From Bacteroidetes bacterium 43-16 (GTDB lineage Bacteria; Bacteroidota; Bacteroidia; Chitinophagales; Chitinophagaceae), in contig MKTB01000015.1 of NCBI GenBank assembly GCA_001897525.1, positions 337,959 to 401,958 of the forward strand: a stretch of 64,000 nt of DNA. Direction: 5' to 3'. The notes beneath the pieces were generated by a model. The model ran no database searches, was not told the origin of the DNA, and saw only the letters and a list, made by a program, of their open reading frames with translations. Below, piece by piece: positions 7,931 to 18,069 of the stretch; positions within the stretch are counted from its first letter, which is position 1; each line of letters begins with the position of its first letter. The position numbers and the translations under genes were made by a program.

Positions 7931-8683
7931 ATGCTAGTGGAAAAATTTTTAGCTCATGTAGGTGCTTATACTTTAATGTTGAAAGGAATGCTCAGCAAGC
8001 CGGAAAACAGGAAAGTGTACTGGAAAGAATTTATACATCAATGTTATGATATAGGATATCGTTCCTTACCTATTGTATTAATCATTGCGGCCTTCCTGGG
8101 TGCGGTAATGACCCTGCAGTCTGCCTATCAGCTGGTAAGCCCTGCAGTACCTAAATATGTCATTGCACAGATCGTGCGCGACTCCACCATCCTCGAGCTG
8201 GCCCCTACCATCATCAGCGTAGTACTTGCCGGGGTGGTCGGTTCCAAAATAGCCTCAGAGCTGGGCAATATGCGCATCAGCGAACAAATTGATGCATTAG
8301 AGATTATGGGGATCAATACCAAGACCTTCCTGATCATGCCTAAGATCTTAGCCGCATTGATCATGGTGCCTTTCCTGATTATATTAGCGATCATGATCAG
8401 TATGGTGGGCGGCTATGCCGCTGCTGCATTTACCGGTGCAGTGCCTATCGATGCCTTTCACTTCGGGCTCATTTCAGATTTCAAACCGTTTAATATATTT
8501 GTGGCACTGGCCAAGGCTGTTGCTTTTGCCTTTATCATTTCCTCTATCCCTTCTTATTACGGGTACAATGTAGAGGGCGGTGCTTTGGAGATCGGCAGGT
8601 CATCAACGACAGCAGTTGTGGTTAGTTGTATTACCATCCTGTTTGCCGACTATGGGATTACCGCGCTTATGTTGAATGGTTAA
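7931..8683 (+). CDS. mlaE: MlaE family ABC transporter permease
   Basis: Inner-membrane permease of the Mla/MCE phospholipid transport systems that move lipids between inner and outer membrane. The 250 residues have about five hydrophobic segments and the family signature VVGSKIASELGNMRISEQIDALEIMG, read in two blocks at about 99-124. PENRKVYWKEF (about 25-35) and GYAAAAFTGAVP (about 159-170) are also typical. In most Bacteroidota the MlaF ATPase and an MCE protein follow. Here the next gene is a secreted coiled-coil protein, so the permease stands alone. Confidence 0.88.
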   Translation: MLVEKFLAHVGAYTLMLKGMLSKPENRKVYWKEFIHQCYDIGYRSLPIVLIIAAFLGAVMTLQSAYQLVSPAVPKYVIAQIVRDSTILELAPTIISVVLAGVVGSKIASELGNMRISEQIDALEIMGINTKTFLIMPKILAALIMVPFLIILAIMISMVGGYAAAAFTGAVPIDAFHFGLISDFKPFNIFVALAKAVAFAFIISSIPSYYGYNVEGGALEIGRSSTTAVVVSCITILFADYGITALMLNG

Positions 8684-8731
8684 TATGCCCTTAATGTATG
8701 CTCTTTTTTTCATAAATGATCTTTTAAAGAA

Positions 8732-8739
8732 TAACTTTG
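8732..8739 (+). promoter_or_regulatory. -7 box upstream of the secreted coiled-coil gene
   Basis: TAACTTTG, a perfect match to TAnnTTTG, 55 bases before the ATG at 8795. The intervening leader contains a small hairpin (aactga/tcagtt, 8750-8764). Confidence 0.6.
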
Positions 8740-8794
8740 TCCGCGATACAACTGAACATCAGTTATATTTAAAAGCGATTAAAATAATTACTTT

Positions 8795-9430
8795 ATGAAA
8801 AAATTTGCGCAAATAGGCCTGATCGCCTTAACTACCTGGTTAGTAACTCCTACCCTTTCTCATGCACAAGCCGGAGAAACCAGCGTTTCTTACAATAAGA
8901 TAAATGCCAGCGGCTATACAGTCAATGTAGATGGTGATAAATCTGTTGTGAGTGCCAGCCTGGAGGATTACTTCAAGAAAACCTTTAATACCAAGTCTTC
9001 TTCTTCAAAAGGCTTTAAAATGTACAAAGGCGTGAGCTGGCCTGAAGTGGCAGCAGACAAACTTGATGTATATTATAAAGTAGATGGTAAGAAAGGAAAA
9101 AATACAGTTACCGTTTTAGTATCCAAAGGCTATGATAACTTTATCAGCGGCTCTTCTGACCCTCAGATCGCAGACGGGGTGAAAAACTTCATGAACTCCA
9201 TCCAGCAAAAAACAGCCAATACTACTGCAGCCAATGCTGTAGCCGCTGCCCAGAAAGCAATGGATGAAGCACAAAAAGATTACGACAAAGTAGCTAAGAA
9301 AGAAGAGGAATTAAGAAAATCAAAAGAAAAGATCGAAAAAGAGATCGCTTCTCAACAGAAAACGATGGGCGATAAAGAGAAAACACTGAACCAGGCAAAA
9401 GCCGCCCTGGATGCAGCAAAAGCTCAATAA
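8795..9430 (+). CDS. Secreted protein with C-terminal coiled coil, unknown function
   Basis: 211 residues. A signal peptide occupies residues 1 to about 25 (hydrophobic core, then SHAQA). A small soluble domain runs from about 26 to 145. From about 148 to the end is a Lys/Glu/Ala/Gln-rich heptad-like helix that I read as a coiled coil. I do not recognise the family. It has its own promoter box and a strong terminator, so it is probably monocistronic. The coiled coil suggests a structural or periplasmic role, but that is a guess. Confidence 0.7.
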   Translation: MKKFAQIGLIALTTWLVTPTLSHAQAGETSVSYNKINASGYTVNVDGDKSVVSASLEDYFKKTFNTKSSSSKGFKMYKGVSWPEVAADKLDVYYKVDGKKGKNTVTVLVSKGYDNFISGSSDPQIADGVKNFMNSIQQKTANTTAANAVAAAQKAMDEAQKDYDKVAKKEEELRKSKEKIEKEIASQQKTMGDKEKTLNQAKAALDAAKAQ

Positions 9431-9446
9431 CAGAAAACTTTGCAAA

Positions 9447-9480
9447 CTAAAAAGGAGCATCAAATGATGCTCCTTTTTAG
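9447..9480. terminator. Bidirectional terminator
   Basis: A 16-bp inverted repeat (9447-9462 with 9465-9480), A-rich on one side and T-rich on the other, lies between the convergent genes ending at 9430 and 9501. Confidence 0.8.
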
Positions 9481-9500
9481 TTATATAACTTATGTACCGG

Positions 9501-10277
9501 CTACTCTACTTTCTTCACTACAGCCATCCCCGAAACTTCTTTGATCACCGTAGGATTACCTCTATACCTTACAGCTCCTACTCCGCTGGCATCTACTTTT
9601 AAATGCTCATTCACCCATAGCAGCAGGCTTCCTGCTCCGCTGGATTCCACATTAGCTACATTAGCCTCGAGCTGATCCCCTTCAATATTACCGGCACCAC
9701 TCATATCAATATTCAGCGTGCCCGTTTTACCCTGCAACTTTACATTGGAAGCCCCGGATGCATCTATATTGATCTCCGGCACCTCTACTTTGAGATCAAA
9801 ACTACCGGCCCCTGACATATCCAGGGTAATGGTTTCACTTTGCTTAAAGGTATTCGTCATTACGGTACTATTGGCCCCGCTCAGGTGATAAGCGGTCAAT
9901 ACCGGCAGGCTTATATGCACTTCACATTTACCCCTGTCCAGGCGGTCCAGCCAGTCTGACTTTTCATCCACCACCAGGCGATTGCCCGTCTGGGTGATTT
10001 CCATAAACCGTTCCACGCCTTTATCTCCTACTATCGTCACTTTAAATACAGAATCCTGGGTAAGCACCACTTTAGAAGCGCCATTAGCCTCTATTTCGGA
10101 AAAATTACTAAAATCATAAACATTGCCGCTGGTTCCACTGACTTCCTCATCTTCATTACTCCCTGCAGAACGGTATGCTTTATTCTCTTCCACGACCACA
10201 TCTCTGCAGGCTACAAGACTGCTGGCCAACAGGGCGGCACATCCTAACGCTAATATTGGGGTATATAATCTTTTCAT
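9501..10277 (-). CDS. GIN-domain (DUF2807) lipoprotein, putative auto-transporter adhesin head
   Basis: 258 residues from the ATG at 10277. It begins MKRLYTP, then a hydrophobic stretch ending LASSLVAC, a lipoprotein signal. A longer start at 10337 would put 20 non-signal residues in front and is rejected. The rest is a repetitive beta-helix-like domain with recurring short units such as LSGANS, DMSGAGS, DASGASN, DMSGAGN, ESSGAGS and DASGVGA. This is the hallmark of the GIN/DUF2807 family common in Bacteroidota. Family function is uncertain; surface or periplasmic location is inferred from the lipobox. Confidence 0.82.
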   Translation of the reverse strand: MKRLYTPILALGCAALLASSLVACRDVVVEENKAYRSAGSNEDEEVSGTSGNVYDFSNFSEIEANGASKVVLTQDSVFKVTIVGDKGVERFMEITQTGNRLVVDEKSDWLDRLDRGKCEVHISLPVLTAYHLSGANSTVMTNTFKQSETITLDMSGAGSFDLKVEVPEINIDASGASNVKLQGKTGTLNIDMSGAGNIEGDQLEANVANVESSGAGSLLLWVNEHLKVDASGVGAVRYRGNPTVIKEVSGMAVVKKVE

Positions 10278-10366
10278 AAAACCTAATTTTAAGTAAAAGT
10301 AACAAATTAACATATTGATCCTTTTACACTTCGGCAAAGCCAGGGAATGCCTCGGTAAATACCATT

Positions 10367-10402
10367 AAAAAAAGTGCTGATCCTGAGAACAGCACTTTTT
10401 TT
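10367..10402 (-). terminator. gyrB terminator
   Basis: A 13-bp stem (10367-10379 with 10390-10402) with a ten-base loop and A/T tails lies 24 bases past the gyrB stop. It may also act on the plus strand. Confidence 0.75.
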
Positions 10403-10425
10403 GATCAGGTTAATACCTGTATAAA

Positions 10426-12411
<1,986 letters not shown>

Positions 12412-12455
12412 TTATATTTAAATTTCTTAAAATATTACGCCAGATTGGCAACACA

Positions 12456-12463
12456 CAAAGATA
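12456..12463 (-). promoter_or_regulatory. gyrB -7 box
   Basis: TATCTTTG on the minus strand, a perfect TAnnTTTG match, 47 bases before the gyrB ATG. Confidence 0.6.
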
Positions 12464-12639
12464 CGGATTTTAGTGCAGATTTCCAGTTAAAGGGTGTATA
12501 ATTATCCCCACCCCTCACAAAGCCTTACATACAGGTTAAATAAGGCCTTTAACCCTCTTTAACAGTCCTTTGCAAACTACAAAAACCACTTCTTGTGGAA
12601 AAAAGTAAACAATGGCTGAATTTCCTGTTATTTAGTTAT

Positions 12640-12647
12640 TACATTTG
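12640..12647 (+). promoter_or_regulatory. -7 box for the GNAT/kinase/transporter operon
   Basis: TACATTTG, a perfect TAnnTTTG match, 34 bases before the ATG at 12682. Confidence 0.55.
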
Positions 12648-12681
12648 TAGCTAAAGCGATTAAAACCAGTTTAGTAAGATT

Positions 12682-13806
12682 ATGAGTTTGACGATTCGAA
12701 AAATTGACACAAAATCAGATTTCAAAAAGTTTGTTCAACTGCCCTTTGACCTGTATAAAGACAATGCCTATTGGGTGCCACCGATCAAGGATGATGAGCT
12801 TAAAGCGCTGTCCCCGGAGAGCAACCCGGCATTCAAATACAGTACGGCAGCCTTCTGGCTGGCAGAGAGAGATGGGAAAGTGGTAGGCCGTGTAGGAGCG
12901 ATCATTGCTCCGGCAGCCAATGAGAAGTTCAATGAAAAGATGTGTCGTGTTTCACGTATTGAGTTTATTGACGATCGCGAAGTGGTGCAGCTGCTGCTGG
13001 AAACGGTAGAACAATTTGCGCTTGAAAATGGCATGGAGGGCGTTCACGGTCCTTTAGGGTTCACCAACCTCGATCACCAGGCTATGCTGGTAGAAGGCTT
13101 TGATCAATTACCTTCTATCGCTTCGGAATACCATTTACCTTACTACCACAAGCACCTCGAAGCTTTAGGCTATGAGAAGGAAATAGACTGGGTGGAGTTC
13201 AAATTAAAGGTGTTAAAAGAGATCCCGGAGAAAGCGGTAAAACTGAATGACCTCATCAAAAAGCGCTACAACCTTACGGTTAAGAGCTTTGACAATAAAG
13301 AAGAGCTTAAAAAAGTGGCCATGGACGTGTTTCACCTGCTGAACACGGCATTTGAGGAACTGTTCAGCTTTGTGCCTATGCCGGACGACCTGTTACAGTT
13401 CTACGTCAACAAATACATAGAGGTCCTGAACCCTAAATTTGTAAAAGTAGTGGCGGATAAAGAGGATAAGATCATTGGCTTTATCGTCAGTTTACCTTCC
13501 CTCAGTGAAGCCATGCAAAAGGCAAACGGAAAATTATTCCCCTTTGGCTTTATCCATATCACCAAAGCCTTAAAGCATCCTAAAGTGGCCGACCTGCTCT
13601 TAACAGGTATTCACCCGGACTGGCAGGCCCAGGGGGTAAGCGCCCTGTTGATCACAGAACTACAGCAGATCATGATCGAGCATGGTGTGGAATGGGTAGA
13701 AACCACGGGAATGATAGAAACCAATGAAAAAGCAATCAATCACTGGAAGAATTATGAGCATGTGCAGCATAAACGTAAACGCTGCTACAGGAAGATGCTG
13801 AAATAA
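12682..13806 (+). CDS. GNAT-like acyltransferase family protein, substrate unknown
   Basis: 374-residue cytosolic protein. The N-terminal part has AFWLAERDGKVVGRVGAII (about 53-71), the beta-strand pattern typical of the GNAT acetyl-CoA site entry. The C-terminal part contains TGIHPDWQAQGVSALLITELQ (read in two blocks, about 312-332), where DWQAQGVSALL corresponds to the acetyl-CoA-binding Q/RxxGxG/A loop. It ends KAINHWKNYEHVQHKRKRCYRK, typical of a conserved bacterial family often annotated simply as N-acetyltransferase. It begins a run with the histidine kinase (49-base gap) and AI-2E transporter. The substrate cannot be told. Confidence 0.7.
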   Translation: MSLTIRKIDTKSDFKKFVQLPFDLYKDNAYWVPPIKDDELKALSPESNPAFKYSTAAFWLAERDGKVVGRVGAIIAPAANEKFNEKMCRVSRIEFIDDREVVQLLLETVEQFALENGMEGVHGPLGFTNLDHQAMLVEGFDQLPSIASEYHLPYYHKHLEALGYEKEIDWVEFKLKVLKEIPEKAVKLNDLIKKRYNLTVKSFDNKEELKKVAMDVFHLLNTAFEELFSFVPMPDDLLQFYVNKYIEVLNPKFVKVVADKEDKIIGFIVSLPSLSEAMQKANGKLFPFGFIHITKALKHPKVADLLLTGIHPDWQAQGVSALLITELQQIMIEHGVEWVETTGMIETNEKAINHWKNYEHVQHKRKRCYRKMLK

Positions 13807-13855
13807 CGATTGCTAAACATTCAATTAATATTATTGCAGTTAAACGCTTACAGGA

Positions 13856-14908
13856 ATGCCTCAATTCGGAAAAAGATTATCGCCCAGGCAAATCAGCCTT
13901 AGCGCCGCAGCTATTTTAGCGGTGTGCATCTGGCTGCTTGCCGTTGCACTAGGCCGCAACTGGCAGATCGCCCTGTTGATATTGACCGTCAGCTTTATAC
14001 TTGCTTATTTTATTTTTTATTATTTCCTGAAGAAATTTATAGATCAGCGCCTGAAGCTGATCTATAAATTCATTTATGATACCAAAGCAGGCCGGAAGGA
14101 GCAGTTTTTTTACAATAAGATATTGCCCAAGAAGACCATGGACGAGGTGGAAAGAGAGGTCGCCCTCTGGGCCCAGAAGAAGAACCTGCAGGTAGAACGC
14201 TTACAGGTCAATGAGAAATTCAGGAAAGAGTTCCTCAGCAATCTCACTCATGAGCTGAGAACGCCTATTTTCACTGTGCAGGGCTACGTGCATACCTTAC
14301 TGGACGGAGCTATTGATGATGAAAATGTAAACCGTAAATTCCTCAGCAATGCCAGCAAGGGACTGGACCGGCTGGTGCATCTGGCCAGTGACCTGGCGCA
14401 GATCACGGAACTGGAATCGGGGACCAATCCTTTGGTATTGACCAATTTTGACCTGCATCACTTAGTAAACGATGTCTACGAAGAACTGATGCTGAAAGCC
14501 CGCGAGAAACAGATCAGCATGAAATTCAAAAATGATGACAAAGAAGCCATCATGGTACATGCAGACCGGGACAAGATCAGGCAGGCTATTGTCAATATCG
14601 TGGAAAATGCCATTAAATATGGCAATGAAGGCGGCAGCATCACCACCGGCTTCTGGGACCTGGATACCGACAAAACCTATATTGAAATTTCAGATGATGG
14701 CCCCGGTATTGAAGAGCAGCACCTGGAAAGGATCTTTGAACGCTTTTACCGTACCGACAAAAGCAGGAGCAGCAAGATCGGTGGCACCGGCCTTGGCCTG
14801 GCTATTGTGAAGCATATCATCGAGGCGCATCACCAGATCATTAATGTAAGAAGCAAAGTAGACGTAGGCTCTTCCTTTGGCTTCAGTTTAAACAAGCAAC
14901 CCAACTAA
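13856..14908 (+). CDS. Sensor histidine kinase, PhoR-like, orphan
   Basis: 350 residues with two membrane helices (about 15-32 and 36-58) and almost no periplasmic loop. A HisKA domain follows, with the phospho-acceptor His at residue 132 in NLTHELRTPIF. The HATPase domain has IVENAIKYGNEGG (N box, about 247-259), SDDGPGIEE (G1), ERFYRTDKSRS (F box) and GGTGLGLAIVKHII (G2). All catalytic boxes are intact. No response regulator is encoded next to it, so its partner lies elsewhere. The short sensory part suggests sensing within the membrane or via the neighbouring AI-2E family transporter, which starts 19 bases downstream; that is inference. Confidence 0.92.
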   Translation: MPQFGKRLSPRQISLSAAAILAVCIWLLAVALGRNWQIALLILTVSFILAYFIFYYFLKKFIDQRLKLIYKFIYDTKAGRKEQFFYNKILPKKTMDEVEREVALWAQKKNLQVERLQVNEKFRKEFLSNLTHELRTPIFTVQGYVHTLLDGAIDDENVNRKFLSNASKGLDRLVHLASDLAQITELESGTNPLVLTNFDLHHLVNDVYEELMLKAREKQISMKFKNDDKEAIMVHADRDKIRQAIVNIVENAIKYGNEGGSITTGFWDLDTDKTYIEISDDGPGIEEQHLERIFERFYRTDKSRSSKIGGTGLGLAIVKHIIEAHHQIINVRSKVDVGSSFGFSLNKQPN

Positions 14909-14927
14909 CTTCTAATATAAGCCTGAC

Positions 14928-16043
14928 ATGGACAATAATGTAAGATCAGATAAGGATTTCATGCAATCTGCCGCTTACCGGCTGATCGTCTTTACACTAA
15001 GCATCCTGATCCTGATTTATGCCAAATCGGTTTTATTGCCCCTGGCTTTCGGGGTCGTATTTGCCCTCGCGCTGATAACGCCTTCCCGGTTTTTAGAAAA
15101 AAAGGGTGTGCCCAGGGGACTTGCCGCTACTATTTGCCTGATCATCGCGCTCATTTTACTTTCGGGCGTTTTCGTATTTATTTCCTCGCAGGTATTGAAT
15201 TTCGAAAAAGACTTCCCGGTACTGGAAACTAAATTCCTAGGCTTGATCAGCGATCTTCAGTTATTCATACAGCATCGGTTACATGTATCAGAAGATGTGG
15301 TTAAGGAAAACCTGTCTCCCTTGCTGAATGATGCCATGGCTATGGCCCCTAATATCATCGGTACCCTGGTCGGTTTCTTTTCCAACTCTTTATTTATTGC
15401 CGGTTTTACCTTCATTTATACCTTAATGCTGCTGGTCTACCGGGACAATATCCTGCGTTTTTTCAACCAGAGTTTCGAACACCTGGAAGGCGTTTCCAAA
15501 TATAAGATCGCCAGTAATACCCAGTTTGTCATCCGGAACTATATCACCGGCTTGTTACTGGAGGTATTATTTGTAGCCTGTACTTTATCTATCGGTTTTT
15601 TGATCGTCGGGGCAAAGTATGCCATTTTACTGGCAGTCATTTCGGCTATACTAAACCTGGTACCTTACCTCGGCTTTATTTGTGCCGCAGCCATCAGTGT
15701 GATCATTTCTTTTGCCACCAATTCGCCTCATGTGGCTTTATGGGTAGGTATTATTTCCATTGGCGTTCACCTGATCGACAGCAATATCTTCCTGCCCGCT
15801 GTTGTGGGTAATAAAGTAAGTATCAATGCGCTTGCAACGGTATTAGGCGTATTCATCGGTAGTCTGATCTGGGGTATCCCCGGTATGTTCCTGGCTGTAC
15901 CTATTGTTGCCATTGTTAAGGTAATCTGTGATGAGATCCAGGGCCTGCATCATTGGGGCATCTTGCTGGGAGGCCGGCAAAAGCCCAAAAGGGTCCGCCT
16001 CAAAAAAGCAATGGTCCCAAAAAACAATCTTAAAAAAGATTAA
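14928..16043 (+). CDS. AI-2E family transporter (UPF0118/PerM-like)
   Basis: 371-residue inner-membrane protein of the AI-2E exporter/PerM family, whose members export signals or exchange ions. About eight membrane helices are visible. They include ILILIYAKSVLLPLAFG (about 21-37), GLAATICLIIALILLSG (about 64-80) and a C-terminal cluster with NLVPYLGFICAA (about 242-253) and DSNIFLPAVVGNKVSINALATVLGVFIG (from about 285, conserved in the family). A soluble region with amphipathic helices lies between helices 3 and 4. It is cotranscribed with the upstream kinase by spacing. The substrate is unknown. Confidence 0.88.
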   Translation: MDNNVRSDKDFMQSAAYRLIVFTLSILILIYAKSVLLPLAFGVVFALALITPSRFLEKKGVPRGLAATICLIIALILLSGVFVFISSQVLNFEKDFPVLETKFLGLISDLQLFIQHRLHVSEDVVKENLSPLLNDAMAMAPNIIGTLVGFFSNSLFIAGFTFIYTLMLLVYRDNILRFFNQSFEHLEGVSKYKIASNTQFVIRNYITGLLLEVLFVACTLSIGFLIVGAKYAILLAVISAILNLVPYLGFICAAAISVIISFATNSPHVALWVGIISIGVHLIDSNIFLPAVVGNKVSINALATVLGVFIGSLIWGIPGMFLAVPIVAIVKVICDEIQGLHHWGILLGGRQKPKRVRLKKAMVPKNNLKKD

Positions 16044-16047
16044 AGCA

Positions 16048-16749
16048 TTAATCTACAAATACGGGCTCAAAACCCGCTACCGGGTGGGCGTTCAGTCTTA
16101 AATAGACCAGCGCTGTGGTGAATATATCTCTTGAACAATAGGTTGCGATCCGCTCAAGATCATCATTTTCCCAATAGACTTCAGACACCTGGCTGCCGTC
16201 CATGTCTGCCTTGGAGGAAGGAATCCCTAAAACCTGGGCCATCAGATCCAGAGAGGTATAATGCTTATAGTCACCGAATTTCCACAACTCCAGCGTATCT
16301 ATATGAGGTACCTGCCAGGGCTTAAGGCCCGATAATGCCAGGCTTTTAGGCAACTTAAGGCCGCATACCAGAGCCCTCCTGCAGATATAGGGCAGGTCAA
16401 ACTCTTTGATATTATGCCCGCAGAAGACAATATCTCCCTTATTTTCCTTTTCCAAACGTTTGATGAGCTCAAAAAATCCGGCGAGCAGTTCCCGTTCCTC
16501 CCTGTCGGCCAAAGTCTTAATCCTTACCTGCTGCTCTTCCCGGTCTACAAAGCCGATACCGATACAAATCACCTTCCCAAACTCGGCATAAATAGCCGCT
16601 TTATCCCGGTAGCTTATAGCCGGATCTGCCGTTTCTGCTCCTGTTTTAAGTAAAGATGCTTTATGCTGCCAATGGGCCTGCATTGCTGCTGAAAGTTGTC
16701 CAAAATATTTTTCTCCGCTAACCGTCTCTATATCAATTACTAATTCCAT
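16048..16749 (-). CDS. Predicted 3'-5' exonuclease, PolB-like DEDDy type
   Basis: 233 residues from the ATG at 16749. Exo motif I is VIDIETVSG (about 4-12), motif II is FCGHNIKEFDLPYICRR (about 108-124), and motif III is ATYCSRDIFTTA (about 205-216). These correspond to the DEDDy acidic residues of the DNA_pol_B_exo2 family. The 16815 start would add 22 basic residues before motif I and overlap the promoter of the next gene, so the internal ATG is preferred. It probably acts in DNA repair or nucleotide clean-up; this is inferred from the fold only. It is convergent with the AI-2E gene, leaving only four bases between stops. Confidence 0.8.
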   Translation of the reverse strand: MELVIDIETVSGEKYFGQLSAAMQAHWQHKASLLKTGAETADPAISYRDKAAIYAEFGKVICIGIGFVDREEQQVRIKTLADREERELLAGFFELIKRLEKENKGDIVFCGHNIKEFDLPYICRRALVCGLKLPKSLALSGLKPWQVPHIDTLELWKFGDYKHYTSLDLMAQVLGIPSSKADMDGSQVSEVYWENDDLERIATYCSRDIFTTALVYLRLNAHPVAGFEPVFVD

Positions 16750-16799
16750 TTTTAAAAATATTTTAATGTTAAGAACTCTTTTTTTACACCTAAATGAGT

Positions 16800-16807
16800 T
16801 AGATTTG
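16800..16807 (+). promoter_or_regulatory. -7 box for the 16.9-kb secreted protein
   Basis: TAGATTTG, a perfect TAnnTTTG match, 67 bases before the ATG at 16875. Confidence 0.5.
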
Positions 16808-16874
16808 TAGTACACCTATTCTATGAAAACCCTTGACCTAACATCGCCCATAGTGACCTTTTTAATTTCGAACA

Positions 16875-17555
16875 ATGAAGTTACGTACTCTGGCGAGTTA
16901 TATAATCATTTTTTCTATATTTTATTTGCATGCAGGCGCTCAAAATAATGTAACCCGCCCTCCTTTTTTTGAAGGATCGATTCATTACAGTATCAATTTT
17001 ACTGATCTGCAAGGCAATAACATCAACAAAAAATTAGCGCCATTTTTTGACCTGGAGCAAACCATGTTTGTAGACCGTCATAACTATAAGATGGTCAATA
17101 AGAACAATCAGCATGTGAAATTGTTCCAGGGTAAGCATAATGCGTATTTTTTCTTTAACCGGGATAATACAGCTTATAAAATAGACCAGACCAGCAAATC
17201 GAGTCAAAGGACCCGTGTATATGATGTCGACGATGTGGACACCATATTAGGCTACCCATGTAAAGCCGTTAAGGTAGATGGCGACTATCGTGCTTATATC
17301 TATTTCTACAACCCGGATATCACGATTGACATTGATCCCTACCAGCATTACAACATGGAAGAATGGAATGTCTACCTGAAAGCTTCAAATGGTGCCTTAC
17401 CGCTAAGAATTATCACCATTGATATCAGGAGTAAGTTTATCGAGGACCGTGTAGCGACCAAAATAACCCCGATGAAATTACTGTTGAGCGAATTTGACTT
17501 CCCGGAGACGGTAAAACTCAGGAAACTCAAATACGGTATGGATTTGATTTGGTAA
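16875..17555 (+). CDS. Secreted protein, DUF4412/GLPGLI-like, function unknown
   Basis: 226 residues with a signal peptide (about 1-22, ending HAGAQ). The mature part starts FEGSIHYSINFTD and contains DTILGYPCKAVKVDGDYRAYIY (about 122-143). That 'I-x-GY-x-C-K' pattern recurs in Bacteroidota GLPGLI and DUF4412 proteins. A single Cys remains in the mature protein. It is probably periplasmic or outer-membrane associated. No function can be assigned. It lies upstream of the putative metal-uptake module but has its own promoter box, and no hairpin terminator is seen after it. Confidence 0.6.
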   Translation: MKLRTLASYIIIFSIFYLHAGAQNNVTRPPFFEGSIHYSINFTDLQGNNINKKLAPFFDLEQTMFVDRHNYKMVNKNNQHVKLFQGKHNAYFFFNRDNTAYKIDQTSKSSQRTRVYDVDDVDTILGYPCKAVKVDGDYRAYIYFYNPDITIDIDPYQHYNMEEWNVYLKASNGALPLRIITIDIRSKFIEDRVATKITPMKLLLSEFDFPETVKLRKLKYGMDLIW

Positions 17556-17603
17556 AAAAATCCCAATAAAAATTAAGGTAAACCCTCCGGAATCAAAAAA
17601 TCC

Positions 17604-17611
17604 TATCTTCG
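17604..17611 (+). promoter_or_regulatory. -7 box for the His-rich protein/TonB receptor module
   Basis: TATCTTCG, one base off TAnnTTTG, ten bases before the ATG at 17622. Confidence 0.45.
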
Positions 17612-17621
17612 CGTTTTATAA

Positions 17622-17972
17622 ATGCACCATAAATTTGTCCAGATCGTTTTAGGCTTTATCTTAAGCTTAACCCTGAGTTTCAACTTGGGGATCAAGCAAA
17701 TGGTGCATAGTCATGCCGGTCATACCGATACGGTGCACAAATGCGGAACTGATCAGAAGAATGCCTATGCCAAGTATTTCTTTGACCAGGAACACCATCA
17801 CTGTGACTATTTAACGGATGTATTACCTCATTTTACAAAAACAGAATTAAGGTTTGACCTGAACCCGGTTTTCGTTCCGGTATACTCTACCTTCTTTTTA
17901 AGTCACCACCACATCATTCCCAATGATGTGACCATTCATTTCCTGCTTCGGGGACCTCCCGCAGTTATCTGA
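17622..17972 (+). CDS. Small His-rich secreted protein ending in RGPP
   Basis: 116 residues with an N-terminal hydrophobic segment (about 6-24), then HSHAGHTDTVHKC, EHHHC (about 64-68) and SHHHIIP near residue 93. It ends LLRGPPAVI. His clusters with two Cys and a terminal R(G/A)PP resemble the small DUF2946-like proteins often encoded before TonB-dependent metal receptors; that comparison is from memory. A TonB-dependent receptor gene follows 97 bases later and a His-containing lipoprotein after it. A periplasmic role in binding or sensing a transition metal is a reasonable inference. Confidence 0.65.
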   Translation: MHHKFVQIVLGFILSLTLSFNLGIKQMVHSHAGHTDTVHKCGTDQKNAYAKYFFDQEHHHCDYLTDVLPHFTKTELRFDLNPVFVPVYSTFFLSHHHIIPNDVTIHFLLRGPPAVI

Positions 17973-18069
17973 TTCTTTTAGCAGCGGATTAAGCATTTAA
18001 TCGCTCATTCTTTCGCACCTGATGCATTGCTTTAGGTAGTGTTACTGTTTTTTTTCAATCCTATTGCTT

